Shown: positions 32,595-33,996 of the stretch, piece by piece
How positions within the stretch are numbered: position 1 is the first letter of the stretch
Layout of the letters: each line of letters opens with the position of its first letter
Origin: Deinococcota bacterium
Lineage (GTDB): Bacteria; Deinococcota; Deinococci; Deinococcales; Trueperaceae
Direction of reading: 5' to 3'
Length of the DNA: 33,996 bases
NCBI GenBank assembly: GCA_963170125.1
Contig: CAUJFI010000171.1
Location: 1-33,996 of the forward strand
Translations under genes and position numbers: made by a program
The notes under the pieces: generated by a model
What the model was told of the DNA's origin: nothing
Seen by the model: only the letters and a program-made list of their open reading frames with translations
The model's database searches: none

Positions 32595-32978
32595 GTGATA
32601 GTCGCCAGCAAGGTCGCCCTGGTCGTGTCGCTCGTCTCGTTCGTGGTGGCCAACACGCTCGGTCTGGCGGTAGGGGCAGGTCTGCTGCCTTACCACTGGC
32701 GGCCGGCGCACGCGCACCTGAACCTGCTCGGCTTCGTGACGTCGATGATCTACGGCGTCGCCTACCACGCGGTCCCGCGCTTCCGGGGCGTGCCGTTCCG
32801 GCGCCCGCGCCTGGCGCTCCTCCAGGTCGTGACGGCCACCACGGGCATGCTCGGCATGGTCCTCGGGTTCGGGTTCTTGCTCGGCAAGGCTTGGTTCGTC
32901 GTCTTCGGCGGCCTGGCGTGGCTGGCGAGCCTCGCTTTCGCCGCCATGCTCGCCGAGGTGCTGTTCAGGAGGCGGTAG
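32595..32978 (+). CDS. Small cytochrome-oxidase-subunit-I-like membrane protein
   Basis: A 127-residue protein with four hydrophobic helices. The segment HAHLNLLGFVTSMIYGVAYHAVPRF is typical of the heme-copper oxidase / NorB-like short proteins (cbb3-type subunit I-like, often found near NO-response genes). It carries histidines that could bind heme. The GTG at 32595 is one base after the cupin stop, so it belongs to the same unit. Confidence 0.7.
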   Translation: MIVASKVALVVSLVSFVVANTLGLAVGAGLLPYHWRPAHAHLNLLGFVTSMIYGVAYHAVPRFRGVPFRRPRLALLQVVTATTGMLGMVLGFGFLLGKAWFVVFGGLAWLASLAFAAMLAEVLFRRR

Positions 32979-32984
32979 GCCTGG

Positions 32985-33996
32985 CTAGGTCTCCCTGACG
33001 GTCCTGGCGTCGGGCAGGAAGACCACGAGCAGCCCGACTACGGGCAGCCAACCGCAGAGCTGGTAGACGAACGCGATGCCGTGGGTGTCTGCCAGGCCCC
33101 CGAGGAACGCCGCCGCGACACCCGCCACGCCGAAGGAGAGGCCGTACAGCAGTCCGGCGACCATGCCGACACCGCGCGGCAGCAGCTCCTGGGCGTAGAC
33201 GACGATGGCCGGGAACGCCGAGGCCATGATGATGCCGATGAGCGCCGTCAGGACGAGCGTCCAGGTCAGGTTCACCCACGGCAACAGGAGGGTGAAGGGC
33301 AGGGCGCCGAGGACGCTCCCCCACAGGACGACCTTGCGCCCGAAGCGGTCGCCGAGCGGGCCGCCGATGATCGTCCCGATGACGACGGCGACCATGTAGA
33401 CGAACAGGAGGAGCTGCGAGTCGCGGATCGAGACGCCGAAACGCTCGATCAGGAAGAACGTGTAGTAGCTGCTGAGGCTGGAGCCGTACACGGCCTTAGA
33501 GAACGTCAGGCCGATGAGGATCAGGACGGCCACGACGATGCGCTTCTGGCTCGCCACGGGGGTGGTTCTCCTGCCCTTGCCGTACAGGAGCCCCACGTGG
33601 CTCGCGTACCACTTCCCGACCCTGAAGAGCACGACCATCGCCAGCACGGCGACGACCGAGAACCACGCGATGCTGCCCTGGCCGAACGGCAGGACGATGA
33701 AGGCGGCGAGGAGCGGGCCGAGGGCCGAGCCGAAGTTGCCCCCGACCTGGAACAGCGACTGGGCCAAGCCGGGCCGGCCGCCGGCGGCCATCCTGGCGAC
33801 CCTCGACGCCTCAGGGTGGAACACGGAGGAGCCGAGCCCGACGAGCGCGGCGGCGAGGACGAGGAGCGGGAAGCTGGTCGCCTTCGCCAGCAGCAACAGG
33901 CCGGCCAACGTCGACGCCATGCCGATCGCCATCGAGTAAGGCAGCGGCCGCCTGTCGGCGACTATGCCCACCACCGGTTGGAGCAACGAGGCCGTG
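32985..33996 (-). CDS. MFS exporter, Fsr (fosmidomycin resistance)-like, N-terminus outside window
   Basis: The final 336 codons of an MFS transporter; the frame is open through the window edge (minus strand). LQPVVGIVADRR and GLGSSVFHPEASRVARMAAGGRPGLAQSLFQVGGNFGSALGPLLAA are close to the Fsr family. A second conserved loop is IGTIIGGPLGDRFGRK. About ten of the twelve helices are here. Members confer resistance to fosmidomycin in Enterobacteria, but the substrate here is not proven. It converges on the membrane protein ending at 32978. Confidence 0.8.
   Translation of the reverse strand, partial: TASLLQPVVGIVADRRPLPYSMAIGMASTLAGLLLLAKATSFPLLVLAAALVGLGSSVFHPEASRVARMAAGGRPGLAQSLFQVGGNFGSALGPLLAAFIVLPFGQGSIAWFSVVAVLAMVVLFRVGKWYASHVGLLYGKGRRTTPVASQKRIVVAVLILIGLTFSKAVYGSSLSSYYTFFLIERFGVSIRDSQLLLFVYMVAVVIGTIIGGPLGDRFGRKVVLWGSVLGALPFTLLLPWVNLTWTLVLTALIGIIMASAFPAIVVYAQELLPRGVGMVAGLLYGLSFGVAGVAAAFLGGLADTHGIAFVYQLCGWLPVVGLLVVFLPDARTVRET

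Noticed and set aside
1..33996. CRISPR array, tRNA, rRNA, insertion sequence, prophage
   Set aside because: No regularly spaced repeats, cloverleaf with recognisable T-loop, transposase or phage structural gene was seen when reading both strands.

Overview
The window is high-GC bacterial DNA with dense, mostly short transcription units on both strands. No rRNA, tRNA, CRISPR array or insertion sequence was recognised. My best guess for the host is a Deinococcota member, perhaps Truepera-like. This is inference from high GC, repeated TANNNT boxes 5-7 bases before start codons at transcription-unit heads (the leaderless-mRNA layout known from Deinococcus), and general gene content. No marker gene is present to prove it.

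Left part (1-6,600): an accessory-looking stretch. It holds a 5'-truncated PD-(D/E)XK nuclease-like gene and an apparently frameshifted unknown gene. Three toxin-antitoxin modules (HigBA-like, VapBC, RHH/RelE) each have their own palindromic operator. Between the TA modules lie two housekeeping-type minus-strand units: YjbR/MmcQ + methyltransferase, and SPFH protein + NfeD membrane-quality pair.

Middle-left (6,600-10,150): inositol-monophosphatase and aldo/keto reductase (minus), YihY/BrkB membrane protein, and a YjbR protein fused to a helix-hairpin-helix tail.

Core (10,280-22,902): two paralogous beta-propeller lipoproteins flank a catabolic island. The island has a minus-strand regulator (440 aa, degenerate GGDEF-like middle, winged-helix end) that is divergent from an operon. 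The operon order is ornithine-cyclodeaminase/mu-crystallin-like enzyme, M19 dipeptidase-like protein, family-5 peptide-binding protein, two Dpp-type permeases and an S15/CocE-type serine hydrolase. A reasonable model is uptake of a peptide or amide-like compound, intracellular cleavage and imine/ketimine reduction. Departures from the canonical metal site (M19) and from the catalytic Asp (OCD) suggest a substrate different from the textbook ones. No ABC ATPase is encoded here. This island is my best candidate for an undescribed system.

Right part (23,000-33,996): DUF1697; a RibD-type reductase; what looks like the wreck of an ArsR-MFS efflux locus; LtrA; a DUF1810-methyltransferase fusion; two VOC/glyoxalase proteins; acetamidase; a RibD-reductase-methyltransferase fusion; and a small lipoprotein. 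A compact unit then encodes a DUF542/ScdA-N protein, a cupin and a small cytochrome-oxidase-subunit-I-like membrane protein (possible nitrosative-stress role). A Fsr-like MFS exporter is cut by the window end.

No gene-free stretch exceeds about 250 bases; the larger gaps (945-1166, 1652-1807, 5871-6073, 27573-27805) show nothing recognisable beyond the sites listed.
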